64,000 bases of DNA from Elymus sibiricus (taxonomy: Eukaryota > Streptophyta > Magnoliopsida > Poales > Poaceae), in assembly GCA_039707655.1 (NCBI GenBank), contig CM077667.1:415815409-415879408 (forward strand), written 5' to 3'. Shown here piece by piece: positions 46,307 through 57,704 of this stretch. How positions within the stretch are numbered: the first letter of the stretch is position 1; each line of letters opens with the position of its first letter. Under the pieces are notes generated by a model that was not told where the DNA came from, did not search any database, and saw only the letters and a list, made by a program, of their open reading frames with translations. A program made the translations under genes and the position numbers.

Positions 46307-46500
46307 GGCTACGCCTTCTCTTGCTCTCCCTTTCTCTCTCTCTCTCTCTCGGGCTCTTTTCTCTGAATCGCACGCGGGCACGGAGAGCGTGGATCTATTG
46401 CGAATGTGCGGGCGTGGCTTTGGCGGGAAGGTGTTCGAGCATTTGGCGCGCAGAGTTTTCAGGGGAGCGGTAGCCGCTGGGTCTAGGGTTTTTCAGAGCG
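46307..46500 (-). promoter_or_regulatory. POLA1: POLA1 5' UTR and promoter: E2F sites, telo-box, CT repeat
   Basis: Plus-strand TTTGGCGGGAAG at 46419-46430 and TTTGGCGC at 46442-46449 are E2F consensus sites. Plus TAGGGTTT at 46484-46491 is a telo-box on the minus strand (AAACCCTA). A CT/GA microsatellite (46332-46350) lies in the likely 5' UTR. E2F plus telo-box is a known pairing in plant S-phase genes. The transcription start is not visible. Confidence 0.7.
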
Positions 46501-46636
46501 GGTGGAGAAGAAGCAGCAGATCCACACGTAACTGGGCCTTTCCTAAAAAACACTGGGCCTTGTGGGCTTGCTACAGTTATGACCCGTTTGGTTGTTCAGA
46601 CAGCAATCCCCGGGTCCGGCGAAATCACTAGTTAAT

Positions 46637-46970
46637 ACTCCCTCCGTTCCTTTATATAAGGTGTATTTGTTTTTTGATAAAATTCCAGAATGTAAGGTGC
46701 ATTTCTTCTAATTCCTCATAATTCCCTTGTTAGCCCTTCTTAAAAAAGGAAAGTATCTCTTTTCTGATTGTCTGTATCTCTCCTAACAGCAAAAGAAGGA
46801 AACTATCTCTTTATCGATTGCATGTATCTCATACATTTCTGGACTAATTGATTCATTTTCCACTAACCACCAAATTTGCCAAGGTTAATTTTGTCTTAAC
46901 ATGTCTATAATTATGTGCCTTGGTCACCGTGTCGAAAATAATACACTTTACATAAAATAACTCTTGTAAA
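46637..46970. mobile_element. Eroded Stowaway-like MITE upstream of POLA1
   Basis: The left end CTCCCTCCGTTCC follows TA at 46635-46636. An inner word, tataaggtgtatt, is mirrored weakly near 46945-46965 (aatacactttacata). The right terminal GGAGGGAG is missing, so the right end is approximate. Confidence 0.4.
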
Positions 46971-47534
46971 GATCACTTCTCACATTCTCAGCCGCTCACA
47001 AGTAGTGCATTGCATGTGCGTTACTTGTTGTAACCTCGGAATTTTTTCTACTTTTGTAGATTCGTTTATTTAAAACAGTTTATCTCTTGAACCATGCGTT
47101 CAAATCCTGAACCATTTTAACCTTGGGATTACTCGCGTCAAGATCTCAGAACTAGACTCATGTTAATATGTTTCGAAAAAAATCCGGGAAAAAATAAACC
47201 AGAAATAACCAAAAACAAAAAAAGAATATAAAAATACAAAAAATATATAAAAAAGGGAAGAAAAAACAGAAGCTCGGTTGCAGGTTTTCACTTTTTCCCC
47301 CTTTTCAAGTTATGCTTCTCGTGGAAGCACGAACTTTTCCCTTTTTAATAAGCGCAGGTACAGTTGTGCTTCTTGTGGAAACTAATATGTGTTTCTCATG
47401 GAATCATGTAATTTTTTTTCTGATAAGCAAGGTTGTGCCTCTCATGAAAACAAAATATGTGCTTTCACGAGAAGCAAATATATATTTTTCCAAGAAACAT
47501 GTATTTTTTTTCCATAGAAGCATACTTGTGCTTC
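46971..47534. repeat. Intergenic A-rich stretch and degenerate tandem repeat
   Basis: 47150-47270 is A-rich. 47310-47534 repeats a unit of about 45-50 bp built on TTGTGCTTCTCGTGGAAGC-like words (47311, 47366, 47433, 47525). The repeat is interrupted by the LINE and resumes at 48989. Confidence 0.4.
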
Positions 47535-48974
47535 TTTTTTTTTGTGGGGAAAAGAGAGGTTCTATTAAATTAAGGAGGCAAATCAGCCAGTGCCATTACA
47601 ACAATGTTGCTCAAACCAGAGCCCAACCAAACTGCAGTACGAGGAGTAGATCGACCATATGCAGCGAGTTCATGACTAACTTTATTTTGCGAGCGACTAA
47701 TAGCAGTAATAGAAATCTCCCTAGGATCGTGAGCGACCATCCTCTTGATCTCCTCAACAAGCACATGAAATTTTGACCTGTCCACTGACATGGCATTTAT
47801 CATCTTGACGGCTTCGGCGCTATCCATCTCGACCGCAATGGGCAGCATAGTGCGGTGCAACGCGAGCTCAAGTCCCTCCTTGCAAGCAGCAAGCTCAGCA
47901 TGTAGGCTATTATCGCATGTGTGAATCTCTCTACAAGCTGTGAATATAATTTCACCTCGGTCAGAACGTAGCACCATACCTCCTCCCGCAGCTCCGGTAG
48001 CGGGAACATGACTTCCATCAACATTTAGTTTCGTCCAACCAGAAGGAGGTAACACCCAACGCTGGTCCATCTTGTATGGTGTTACTTGAGGGCTTCTCGG
48101 GGCCTCTAATTGCACAACCATCTTACCCTTCTCCACGTCCCCTTGTGGCCATTGGTGTATACACAACAGAGAATTAATATACCCATGGAGAAATCCGCGA
48201 GATGCTTCAGTCGGTGGTGGATCTTTCCCATGAGTAACTTCGTTTCGCACATACCACGCTCGCCACATGGTCATAAGAACCACCATGCGTATGGTTTCCG
48301 ATAGGGGCTCCAACAACGAGAATAACCATTCCGGTCCAGTGTTAGTGATATCCTCCACCTTTGGCATGGGCCAGTCTAGCGCCATGGCACGCCACAGGTT
48401 CATCGCGAGGGGGCATCTACACATCGCGTGGAAACCATCCTCTCGTTCAACACCACAAAGGGGACACATATCAGTAAGCTCAAGATGACGGGAGCATTTA
48501 TTAGCCCAAGTAGCAAGTGAGTTAGAAACCAGCCTCCATGCGAAGACGCGTACCTTTGGGGAGCAGGGCACCCCCATATGATCTTCCAGATGGCGCGACA
48601 ACCATCCGGTGCCCTGCTCGTGGCTGTCGCCGATGGACGTTCGCGCTCGTCCATGGCAAGGCGATAGGCGGAGCGGACGGTGAAGATACCGTTCCTCTCA
48701 GGCGCCCAAGCTATGGTGTCCTCGGTGATACGCAACGAAGTGTGGATGCTCAAGATAGTGCTCACATCCATAGGAAGAAAATACCGTCGTAGAATGTCTT
48801 GACGCCATGTGCCGGACTCATCCAATAGATCCGCCACCCGCCGTAATCTGCAGGTGCCCTGTTGTGTGATAGGCTGCCCTGTCGGCTCCGTGGGCAACCA
48901 ACGATCCCTCCAGATACGAATGCTTTCCCCATTGCCAACGCGCCACACCAAGCCCTTTTTCAAGAGCTCGAGGC
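47535..48974 (-). mobile_element. 5'-truncated LINE insertion with a perfect 14-bp target duplication
   Basis: Bounded by identical CATACTTGTGCTTC at 47521-47534 and 48975-48988. The minus-strand 3' end has a short poly-A tail (T run 47535-47543). It is about 1.44 kb long, containing only the end of ORF2. Confidence 0.9.
47570..48974 (-). pseudogene. LINE ORF2 C-terminus: end of RT region, zinc-binding domain and RNase H
   Basis: The 5' part carries WRVGNGESIRIWRDRWLP (near 48940) and FTVRSAYRLAMDE. A 1-nt frameshift near 48550-48575 follows, then a zinc-binding RT domain (CPLCGVEREDGFHAMCRC, near 48470) and a plant-type RNase H (LNVDGSHVPATGAAGG near 48010, HAELAACKEGLELAL near 47900). The stop is at 47570-47572. 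The reverse transcriptase core and endonuclease are absent. Often annotated as a putative RNase H protein; here it is a dead LINE. Confidence 0.9.
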
Positions 48975-48988
48975 CATACTTGTGCTTC

Positions 48989-49444
48989 GCGAACATGATT
49001 TTTCTTATACAAACCTAGGGGGAAATAGGCAAAAATCGAAAAGTCAACAAACAACATCTAGACCCAGAAAACACGTAAAGACAATAATCCAGAGTAAGTG
49101 CCCAGCACGCGACACGTGGGGGTGATCGGATGTACCACTTGGCATACTTCTAGACCGAAAATATGATGCCCCGCAAAGGATAAACATTGGTTAGTTGACC
49201 ACGTGACACATGTGGTAAGCAATCCAAACTATTCAAAAAAAAAAACATTGGTTAGTTGCTCTTTGGGTCCACTCATTTTACACGGGAGCTCCTATTTACC
49301 AACGTACACGTTGGAAAGAAGCGCAATACGCACCACCGCTCCCCTGCGCGCCCTTTTGACCGGCCCATGTACGGGCCAGGTGCCCCCAGTTTTTTCCTAT
49401 TTGTTTTTGCTTTTGTGCGTTTTTGCTTTTCCTTTCTCCTTCGA
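48989..49444. other. Intergenic sequence without recognised gene
   Basis: Continues the pre-LINE sequence. It has two copies of ACATTGGTTAGTTG (49186 and 49245) around an A run. No gene. Confidence 0.4.
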
Positions 49445-49835
49445 TAAAATAACTCAAGATTTCAAAAAAGGTTCAAAATCCCTAAAATGTTTAAGAAATC
49501 ATAAAATATTCATGGATTTAAATGATGTTCGTGATTTAAAAAAACACATATTCAAAATACGTTCATGATTTTGAAAACATGTCAATGATTTTGATAAAAT
49601 GTTGAGGAAATTACAAAATGTTCATGATTTTGAAAAAAGTTCGTGTACTCACACATTATTCATAAATTTGAAACAATGTTCATGAATTATAAAACTGTTC
49701 ATATTTATTTTTATAAATGTACACAAAATTCAAAAGATATTCATGAATTTAAAAAAAAAATCATAAATTTAAAAAATCATCACTTCGAAAAATGTTCATG
49801 CATTTCAAAAAATGTCCATGAATTCTCATAATCAA
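49445..49835. repeat. AT-rich quasi-tandem repeat block
   Basis: Imperfect units of about 20-28 bp built on TTCATGAATTTGAAAA-like words (gttcatgattttgaaaa, attcataaatttgaaac, ttcatgaatttaaaa). The same word structure is seen at 53000-53560. Probably the interior of a non-autonomous DNA transposon. Confidence 0.5.
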
Positions 49836-51052
49836 AAGAAACAAGTTAACTACAGTACGGTAGCACGGTGATTTTCAGAAATGCTTATGTACTGTGTGAG
49901 ATGAAATAGTTGTGTTCTAGTCTTTTTTTAAGGCCAAATTATAAGGAACCTTTGTTCTAACGAAAGCACAAGTGATTTTAAAACTTTTTCAGTCTTAAGG
50001 ATTACAATCTTTGATCTTGAAAACAGAGATGATAAGCAGTTTATAACCGGAAGGAAATAGAATGTAATGTCTTTTTCAGAACATCCAACACCCTTGCATT
50101 GTTTTTTTTAAAGGAGGTCGGGGGTTTAACCTTGCATTGTATTGCCTCGTCAATATATGAGATAAATACTAGGATACTTTGGTTCGTGCATGCTAAGAGG
50201 AGGTGTCTTTTTTAGCATACGGCAGGAGCGGAGATCGATAGGGCTGAATCCAACACTTTGGCTTGTGCATGCCCGTCTAGGTTAGTCACGAATGGCGATG
50301 TTGCTTGGGCGCGAGTCGGTCGGTGTGAGTCCACACCAGCGGTCATGTACGGTCGCGACCAGGCCGGTGTCGTCCGGACGCAATGGCCATGTCCGGACCA
50401 TGCTCACCCATCAGCATCGTTGTCCATCTACCTTCTTTTCAGGGGATTGTTTCATTACATACAACCTCGGCTTACCATCAAAATTGATGCCTACTGGCTA
50501 ACTAGAACGACCTTAGGTGTACAAGCCACCAATATACAATTGAAGTATTTTTTTGGTTCATTGGTCGAGGTATCTTTCCATCCATCCTTCGTCTAGCTCA
50601 ATCCATCCATCATTCATCCAGCTTACTAGTGTAGTTTCGTACACGTATATAAATTGGTATGACAAAATATAAGAGAGTAACGTGGGACTATTAAAAAAAA
50701 TGCCTTGCTTTCAGGTAGTTGGGCCGGCTAATTAAGTTGCATGGGTTGTGAAAGCCCCCGGACAGGAGATGTGAAAAACCAGATTAATCTTCCTCATTTA
50801 TTTATTTTTATCTTTCTTTATTTCTGCAAACGGCCGCCAGCTTACGCCCATGTATCACAAAGAAAGTTAGTGCGCGACTACTTTAATTAGTTCATATAGA
50901 GCCAAAGCCCCTATGTATCACAAACACCGCACTTAGCCCAACTGGCAGGAGCACTTGAATTGAACCCTTTGATCAAGGGATGAAATCCCATGCTCCTCAT
51001 ATTTTCGTTTTCTCTCTCTAATTCAAACACGCATACACAGCCGAATGGGCCA
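49836..51052. other. Intergenic sequence without recognised gene
   Basis: No supported ORF. 50580-50620 holds a short (atcc)n-like run. Confidence 0.4.
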
Positions 51053-52108
51053 CCAGCCCCGATGGGCCGCACTATGTCCATGGGTTCGGCTCAGTGCCCC
51101 CCTCCCCAAAGCATAAAAACGTATGGACAAAAGGTATTATAGATGTTGGTAATTTTTAATATAAATTTGGTCTAACTTTACAAAGTTTGACTTTAGAGAA
51201 ATCTAATACGCAAAGTAAAACGAACCGAAGGGAGTATTTCATGTGTATACATGGTCACAAAAAATGCCATGCTTCAAGAGTAAAAATTGGCAGTTGAATG
51301 CCACCCCAAAATTGGCAGCTGTAAGGATCTCAAAAGATGGAAATGAATTTATGAGGACCTTTGATAAAAATAGTAGTATACGTGAGGGGCTGAAAAGATG
51401 GCGCGTGAAATACTAAAATTTTGGATCTCAAAATATGGAAATGAGATCTATGAGGACTTTCCCGTAAAATAAGTAGAACTTTTGGTTAAGAAAAAAAGTT
51501 AGGCGTTCATCCTTATGCGTGCAAAGGGGCATGCCGCTGTGTTAACGGGTCGGGTCAGATGTTCTTATCTGAACGGGTCGCCAGCCCCGATGGGCCGCAC
51601 TATGTCCATGGGTTCGGCTCAGTGCCCCCCTCCCCAAAGCATAAAAATGTATGAACAAAAGGTATTATAGATGTTGTTAATTTTTAATATAAATTTGGTC
51701 TAACTTTACAAAGTTTGACTTTAGAGAAATCTAATACACAAAGTAAAACGAACCGAAGGGAGTATTTCATGTGTATACATGGTCACAAAAAATGCCATGC
51801 TTCAAGAGTAAAAATTGGCAGTTGACTGCCACCCCAAAATTGGCAGCTGTAAGGATCTCAAAAGATGGAAATGAATTTATGAGGACCTTTGATAAAAATA
51901 GTAGTATACGCGAGGGGCTGAAAAGATGGCGCGTGAAATACTAAAATTTTGGATCTCAAAACATGGAAATGAGATCTACGAGGACTTTCCCGTAAAATAA
52001 GTAGAACTTTTGGTTAAGAAAAAAAGTTAGGCGTTCATCCTTATGCGTGCAAAGGGGCATGCCGCTGTGTCAACGGGTCAGGTCAGATGTTCTTATCTGA
52101 ACGGGTCG
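51053..52108. repeat. 528-bp direct tandem duplication
   Basis: Copies 51053-51580 and 51581-52108 start CCAGCCCCGATGGGCCGC and end GAACGGGTCG, with roughly 10 substitutions and no length change (about 2%). Each copy contains a half Stowaway-like end (ACCGAAGGGAGTA) without its partner. Confidence 0.95.
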
Positions 52109-52999
52109 CATGTCCCCTGAAGGACAAGTTTGATAGCAGCGCGCAGCTTATAAAACTGGTCCGCTCTACCTCGCTAGCCGATGTGGGACTAGACGAACGG
52201 GCGTCTTGCTCCCTGGCACTGTCCAGCAGAGAGCCAGCTAGCGAATCGCATTTCCGATTCGCGGGCCGTGAGTGGGGTGGAGTTCCTTGCGCGGCCCAAG
52301 CTATTGGGGCGAGAGAGAGAGAGAGTACTGGGCCATCCTGTTGAAACAAACATATTTCATTCTACTACGCACGGCCCAAGGCTTGAATGCTCCGCTTGGG
52401 TTGCTTAGGTTATCTTGTTGCAGTTTCTCAAAAAAAAGAAGTTATCTTGAATGCTCCACTTGACCGACTGCACATCACATCGAGAAAAGGTCTTTTCAAA
52501 TGCTTTTGGAAATTATGTTTTTTTAAGTGGAGTTTTGAAGTTTAAAAAATAAAAAAATCAAAGAATTCTTTAATATATTAAACATTATTTGAAATTTGTA
52601 ACTTATCAAAAAATAAGAAATAAAAGAAAAATATAAAATCAGGAAAACCGAATAAAATGATAGAAAAAGAAAAGACCATAAAAAACAAACAAAAGAAAAA
52701 ACAGAGACCGGATCTGAAAACTAGTAAAGCAAAATTCACACATCGCAGCTAAATGGTCACCCCATATCCCAGTGGCATGTGTGAAGCGTGCGCTATTTCC
52801 TTCCTAATTAGCACTTCAGGACTTCTCAAAAAAAAAAAAAATAGCGCTTCAGGAATCGAAAGGGTCGTTGGCACTCGCTAGGTAAGTTCGTGGTCTAAGG
52901 CGCAAGAGTGCCACGCCCTCTGCATGCTTGCTCGCTCGCCAAATTCATTGGTATTTTTATGTCGTATGCTATTTCCTACCCTGCTAACTCGGCCACTAA
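52109..52999. other. Intergenic, A-rich
   Basis: A GA microsatellite at 52309-52325, then an A/T-rich stretch to about 52730. No supported gene. Confidence 0.4.
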
Positions 53000-53560
53000 T
53001 TTTATATAGATTAAAATAATTCATGCATTCAAGAAAAATATATTTTGACAGATCATACAATTTTGGAATTTTAAGAACGTCATCGATTTTGAAATAATTT
53101 GTGAATCTGGAAAAACAAATCATGGATTTACAAAAAGTTTACGAATTCTTAAAAAGTTGATGAAGTTAAAAATGTTTGCAAATTTGAAAAGTTCATGAAT
53201 TCTAAAAATATGCACGAAATTGGGAAAAAATCGTGAATTTGATAAAAGCTCACAAACTCGAGAACAAATTATAAATTCTATAAAAGTTTATGAATTGAAA
53301 AATTCATGAATTTGAAAAATTCATGAATTTGAAAAAATGTGAATTTTAAAAAAAGAGTTCTCATATTAGTAAAAAATGTTCACTTTGAAAAAAGTCGCAA
53401 ATCTAAAAAAGGTTCATGCTTGAAAAAACAAATTTGAAGAAAAAACATGAATTTCAATTTTGTTGCAAAATCAAAAAAATATTATGAATTTGAAAAAAAC
53501 GGAGTTCATGATTTTGAAAAGGTTTGTAAACTAAAAAAATGAAAAGGTACAAAAGTAAAA
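53000..53560. repeat. Second AT-rich quasi-tandem repeat block
   Basis: Units such as ttcatgaatttgaaaaa and gaattttaaaaa with a period of about 17-25 bp, including an exact tandem AATTCATGAATTTGAAA pair near 53299-53332. Confidence 0.5.
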
Positions 53561-54297
53561 AAATAGAAAAAGAAGAACAAAAAAACACATAGAGAGCAAT
53601 TGGTTGAAAACCGAGTCGGGAGGTTACCAAACCAAACTATGTAGAGACATCGAGACTGGGAAGTTATATAGGTCGACCTGTACGAAACCTAGGGTGCACT
53701 GCGTACGGGCAACCCACGATGGGAACAAGAAAGATGAAAAGTAGTAGATGGGCCGAGCCCAAGATCGAGCAGGGGGTGTGGGCCAAGTTGCACGTACTAT
53801 AGTGGTTGGCACTATAAGTGCTAAATAGGAATTGGCCATTTTATATATAGCTAATAAGGAAACTAAGGAAGAGTGAAAACAATCATGCACGCGTCATGTG
53901 GGCCCTACAAGTGTCATCTCCGTCTTCCTTATCTCCTTTCCTCATTGAATTCAAGTGATTTCTCGTTCCCCTCATAGCTCCCTCCCCATCCAGCATGCTC
54001 ATTGCAATTGAGACATGGCATCGCCGTCCTAGCGAACTAGACAAGCCGAAGACTCATTGTTGCAATGCCAGGGGCTCGCACAGAATGCCAGAAGAGACGA
54101 AGCTACTTCGTGAAGGGGCGACGACCACCATGGTTGCGGGGGCGACAACGGCTCCCAACGACGGTGAGGTATTGCAAGGTCATCTAGGGCATTGCTGTTG
54201 CGGGCTCCCCATACTTCGACGGGTCCAAATCTCCACGTGATTTGGCAACAGTGGCACACACTTATGCAACGCGTACAAAGTCCTCGTGGCATCGACT
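53561..54297. other. Intergenic sequence without recognised gene
   Basis: ORFs under 90 codons on both strands, no motif. Confidence 0.4.
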
Positions 54298-54840
54298 TAG
54301 GGATGGCAATAGGTACCCATTACTCACGTACCCTGTGGGTGAAAACCCTATTAGGGTAAAGGTATGGGACAAACAGTTACCCATGGGTATATCAATATGG
54401 AAATCTGAAACCCATCGGGCAGAGCGGGTATGGGTATGGAATCGTATAACCCATACCCACATACCCATGTACCCATATAAAATCTATGTGGACTCAAATT
54501 TATCTCTACACTTCGTCGTGAATTTGTGAACTCAAAATGTATGGCTATGTGTTGTTGTTCATGATTATGTGATGAGGTTTTAATGTGTTGTTGTTTACGA
54601 GAAAGTGATGTTTCTTATTAAATGTGTTGATGCTTATGATGTGTTGTTGTTTATAATCCGTTGTTATTTATAAATTATGATTATACATTGTTATTTATGC
54701 ATACAAATGTTCAAATTGATGCTTTGCAAACATGTGTAATTTTATCCGCGGGCACCCGTCTACCCTGTTGCGTAACAGATACGAGAAAAATTGTAGTTGT
54801 TGATAGGGTATGGGTAAAGGTGATGGGTAAGTGCTACTTG
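54298..54840 (+). mobile_element. hAT-like element end
   Basis: TAGGGATGGCAATAGGTACCC at its start (quoted here as TAGGGATGGCAAT) resembles hAT terminal repeats of the TAGGGATGGCAA type. It is followed by subterminal repeats of tacccatgggta and gggtatggg words. No transposase. The matching right end is not found; similar gggtaagggtatgggg words resume at 56398 after the solo LTR. Confidence 0.45.
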
Positions 54841-56385
54841 TGAGCTACGTTGGGTTTTTCCCCGAAGAGGAAGGGTGAAGCAATATAGTAGTGATAAGTA
54901 TTTTCCTCGGTGAGAACCAAGGTTATCGAACCAATAGGAGAATCACAACAACTCGTCTTTTAAGTAGTACATGCACACACAAAACCAAACACTTGCACCC
55001 AACGCGGGCAAGAGGGTTGTCAAGCCCCTTGAACTCGTTACTTGCAAGGATTACTTCTGATAGTGGTAGATAGATAATGATAAAAGCAAAATAAATTGCA
55101 GCAAGGTATTTTTAGTTTTTTTAGCAAATATGATTAAGTAGACCCGGGGGCCATAGTGTTCACTAGAGGCTTCTCTCTCGAAAGTAGCATACAGTGGGTA
55201 GACAAATTACTGTTGGGCAATTGATAAAAATCGCATAGTTATGATTATGTATTCATGGCAATGATCATGTATATAGGCATCACGTCTGTGACAAGTAGAC
55301 CGAAACGATTTTGCATCTACTACTATTACTCCACCAATCGACCGCTATCCAGCATGCATCTATGGTGTTAAGTTTATGCAAACAGAGTAATGCTTTAAGC
55401 AAGATGACATGATGCAGACAAAGTAAGTACAAGCAATATGTTCAAACCCCATCGTTTTATCCTTAGTAGCAACAATACAATCTGTGTCTTGTCCCCTCCC
55501 GTCGCTGGGATATAGAGCACCGCAAGATTGAACCCATTACAATGCACACCTCCCACTGAAGTTAAATCAATCCAGTTGGCCAAATCAAACCGATAGATCG
55601 GAGGGACTTACAAATCTATAACAATCATGCACAATAGAATTTAGAGAAGACTCAATTACTTTTCATGAATAATCTAATCATAAACCCACAATCATCGGAT
55701 CCCAACAAACACACCGCAAAAGAAGATTACATCGGATGGATCAACGCGAGGATTGCAAAGAATTTTGTATTGAAGATCAAAGAGAGAGAAGAAGCCATCT
55801 AGCTACTAGCTATGGACCCGTAGGTCTGTCGTGAACTACTCACACATCATTATGGAGGCAACAAGGTTGATGAAGATGGCCTCCGTGTTGGATTCCCCCT
55901 CTGGTAGAGTACCGAAAAAGGCCTCCAGATGGGATCGCGAAAGAACAGAGACCTGCGGCGGAGGAAAAATCGTTTCGGGTGGCTTCTGTTGGTTTTGGGG
56001 TAATTGTGAAAATATAAAAGTGGAATTAGGTCAGGAGGTGCCACAAGGGGCCCACAAGCCACGGGGGTGCGCCCTACCCCCCATGGCGTGCCCCCGATGG
56101 CTTTTGGCCACCTCGTGGGTCTTCTGCCCTCCTCCCGAAGGTTCGTGGGTCTCTTCTGGCTCCAAAAATAACCCCCGTAATTTTTTATCCAATTTGGACT
56201 CCGTTTGATATTGATTTTCTGAAAAGTCCAAAAGCAGGCAAACAACTGAAACTGGCACCGGGCACTGAGTTAATAGGTTAGTCCAAATGATATAAAATAG
56301 CATATAATTGCATATAAAGTGTCCTAGATTGATAATATAATAGCATGAACAAAATCAAAAATATAGATACGTCGGAGACGTATCA
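54841..56385 (-). repeat. Solo LTR of a gypsy element
   Basis: Minus strand TGATACGTCTCCGACGTATC (56385) to CGTAGCTCA (54841), 1545 bp, with no PBS, polypurine tract or second LTR next to it. The terminal inverted word GATACGT-ACGTATC resembles the LTR at 63568. A GC-rich imperfect palindrome lies at about 56040-56110, with a TATA-like TTTTATATTTTC about 30 bp further on. The flanks acttg and ttaat do not match as a target duplication. Confidence 0.65.
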
Positions 56386-57660
56386 TTAATCTCAGGGGTG
56401 CGGGTAAGGGTATGGGGTGACCCCACCCATACCGAAACATTGCGGGTGTGATCGACTGCAGCATTGGTGAAATTGCATGGGGACGACTGAAACACCAACA
56501 ATGTTGCGTTGGTGTCGTGCAACATGGACAATAATGCTGCGCACTATCAAATGCAAAGGCGGTGACGGGTCACGACAACATGGACGATGTTGTGCAACGA
56601 TGATGTTGCGACACTATCATGCTTCTATGGGTCGATGGTGCAGCAATGGCAGCAACAACGCACAACAATGGGGATAATGTGATGGCAATGACCGTAATAG
56701 CAGACGATGTTGTGATGGTGGCGACCACAACAACAGGGATATTGCGATAACACGGGGTTGTTCTGATGTTCTCAACATGATACAGTGGTCACATGGGGTT
56801 GATACGTAGCGTTGGCCTAGATATTTTATCTTTTTTACTTTTTCCCATGAAGTTGTGTTATGTGCAAAAATCACAAATGATTTGCTGTGATCTCCTCCTT
56901 CCCCTCCTCGTTGACTTGCGGTCCATCAATGCACCATGGTCTCCTGTGTCCTCGATCACCCTAACCACTAGGTGCCATAGACACCCTTACCTCCGACCTC
57001 CCTCTTCGATGAGTTGATGTTAGTTGTATATTTCTTTGCTACCTAACCATTGTGGAATCACTAACGCCATGTGGTTTGTGGATCAAACTTTTTTTGCTTT
57101 CCAATCAACTCCACCGCCATATCACTTCGCCCTAACCACATGCTTTTCAACATTGGTCATGAACTCATCCAAAAATACATTGGCCATGACCTTCCACCAT
57201 AAAACCATAAGAGACACTCTAGTAGAGGTTGCACAATTTTGGATTGCTATATTTGTTACAAGTCGATTGTAAAAAAATGGGGGCTCAGTCGGATGCATGC
57301 CAAGTCAAATTTGCTATATTCATACCTCCAAAAAATTCCACCGCATGCCCCCACATGGTGGGACACATTTTCCCCATTTATTTTCACCTCCACTTCTCCT
57401 CCCACAACCACATACCCCTCTCCAAATCGGTCTTGGCGGCTAGTCCTAAATCAAACCAGTCAGCGTCCCCAATGGCTAGTCCTAATTCGAGCTAGTATCT
57501 CGTCGTCGCCCGCTTCTCTTGCTACAATGATGGCCTTATTGCTCCCAGCAGAAGCAACACACGTTGACCCCATGGTATCAAGCTCGTGTGAGTAGCGACA
57601 ACCATCCTCTCTCCAAGTGCCGCCTCCCAAGCCGCTGTCGCAGACATTCACGCTGTGGTA
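56386..57660. other. Intergenic sequence, including a TTG/CAA-rich stretch
   Basis: 56460-56780 is rich in gttgtg/caacaa/acaacg words in both orientations. The rest has small ORFs only. No supported gene. Confidence 0.4.
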
Positions 57661-57704
57661 TGATACGTCCATTTTGCATCATGTTTTCCTACTATTATTT
57701 ATAA
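57661..57704 (+). repeat. Fragment of a gypsy LTR start
   Basis: TGATACGTCCATTTTGCATC and the following bases match the LTR start of the gypsy element at 22822 (minus). It is cut after about 44 bp by the MULE. Confidence 0.65.

Noticed and set aside
45635..46366. 243-codon ORF on the plus strand opposite POLA1 exon 1
   Set aside because: GC-rich shadow of the coding exon: Gly/Ala/Arg-rich, no motif, and lies exactly over the exon.
46307..46381. Upstream in-frame start extending POLA1 (MPACDSEKRARERE)
   Set aside because: Translation of the CT/GA microsatellite; the ATG at 46306 has the better context and fits the family length.
47312..47776. 154-codon plus-strand ORF
   Set aside because: Crosses the border between a degenerate tandem repeat and the LINE insertion; cannot be an evolved gene.
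47570..48601. Host RNase H-like gene
   Set aside because: The flanking 14-bp duplication, poly-A tail and LINE zinc-binding domain show it is the end of a LINE ORF2.
49445..49835. CRISPR-like array
   Set aside because: Units are AT-rich, variable in length and sequence, without unique spacers, in a plant nuclear context.
50930..50990. tRNA-like sequence (tagcccaactggcaggagcac and following)
   Set aside because: No cloverleaf could be drawn and no B-box of normal spacing; unsupported.
57661..57704. Intact gypsy LTR at 57661
   Set aside because: Similarity stops after about 44 bp where MULE-like sequence begins.
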